NCBI RefSeq assembly: GCF_016403105.1
Contig: NZ_CP046155.1
Span: 1,240,001-1,304,000 of the forward strand
Direction: 5' to 3'
Source of the DNA: Leptolyngbya sp. BL0902
GTDB lineage: Bacteria > Cyanobacteriota > Cyanobacteriia > Phormidesmidales > Phormidesmidaceae
Length of the DNA stretch: 64,000 bases
In this document: positions 63,777 through 64,000 of the stretch, one piece after another
Layout of the letters: every line of letters starts with the position of its first letter
Position numbering within the stretch: the first letter of the stretch is position 1
The notes under the pieces: model-generated
Database searches by the model: none
What the model was told of the DNA's origin: nothing
What the model saw: only the letters and a program-made list of their open reading frames with translations
Program-made: the position numbers and the translations under genes

Positions 63777-64000
63777 ATGTCTGATTTTGGAACGGCTGTT
63801 GTGAGCCCCGATCCCCTCGCCCCCTGGCGCAGCCCCTTAGCTAGGGCATTGCACCGCAACCGCAGTAAGCCCCACAGCCGCTATGCCCAGTTAGCGACCC
63901 TGTCGGCCAACGGACGCCCCACCAACCGCACCGTAGTCTTTCGCGGCTTTTACGACGGCAACAATGCCCTGATGTTTGTGACCGATATCCGCAGCGCCAA
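63777..64000 (+). CDS. PPOX-type FMN flavoprotein, N-terminal part (partial)
   Basis: The gene starts at ATG 63777 and runs off the right edge after about 74 codons. The product begins MSDFGTAVVSPDPLAPWRSP and continues through SRYAQLATLSANGRPTNRTV to FRGFYDG...ALMFVTDIRSA. This is the start of a pyridoxamine-phosphate-oxidase-like split barrel of the cyanobacterial FMN-binding type (Npun_F5749-like). The gene is divergent from the antiporter gene. Confidence 0.88.
   Translation, partial: MSDFGTAVVSPDPLAPWRSPLARALHRNRSKPHSRYAQLATLSANGRPTNRTVVFRGFYDGNNALMFVTDIRSA

Overview
The window is a stretch of a cyanobacterial chromosome. The evidence is psbA, the phycobilisome linker cpcG, the rbcL-rbcX-rbcS operon for Form IB Rubisco, a high-light-inducible protein, ferredoxin-dependent nirA, narB of the cyanobacterial assimilatory type, and several cyanobacteria-restricted families (DUF3038/DUF4335, a Tll0287-like heme protein). 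Base composition is moderately GC-rich. A Sqr gene, many dispersed palindromic repeats and an intact IS630 element would suit a mat-forming or filamentous beta-cyanobacterium (Leptolyngbya/Phormidium-like), but genus is inference. No tRNA, rRNA, CRISPR array, prophage or replication origin was recognised.

Layout. 1-1466: 3' end of atpC, its terminator and an IS630-family element with a probable -1 frameshift. 1496-7490: small housekeeping and envelope genes (UPF0178, a triple-META lipoprotein, glyQ, an HLIP, an SLH protein, a secreted unknown, a PsiE-like protein). 7517-13387: nitrate assimilation block, nirA and narB on the minus strand under a textbook NtcA promoter, with a HEAT-repeat gene divergent from nirA. 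13537-16691: CHRD protein, ECF sigma factor and anti-sigma factor, then a membrane unknown. 16920-18786: psbA (high-light E130 form) and a c-type heme protein. 19018-22904: a divergent cluster of sulfide:quinone oxidoreductase, DUF302, a lone PetC-type Rieske protein and an ACR3/SBF-family transporter. This is the most system-like unfamiliar set in the window.

23092-39851: DUF3038/DUF4335 pair, class III adenylate cyclase, hrcA, an adrenodoxin-spacing ferredoxin, rbcR, a Crp/Fnr regulator, a GH57 glucan enzyme, glgB and several unknowns. 40002-44894: PPC/TPR protein, cpcG and the Rubisco operon. 45122-53832: cyanate uptake and degradation operon (cynA-cynB-cynD-cynS plus a DUF1348 gene), preceded by a receiver-AraC regulator that is divergent from a PAS histidine kinase, then an alpha-E protein. 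54175-64000: a monooxygenase, an EamA exporter, an XRE/GrpE-like fusion, gcvH, an FHA-tagged class A penicillin-binding protein, rlmN, an Hsp70 homologue, a Na+/Ca2+ antiporter and the start of a PPOX flavoprotein.

Together the window joins carbon fixation (rbcLXS, its probable regulator rbcR, glgB, GH57), photosynthesis (psbA, cpcG, HLIP) and nitrogen acquisition (nirA/narB and cyanate). The cyanate route releases both CO2 and ammonia.
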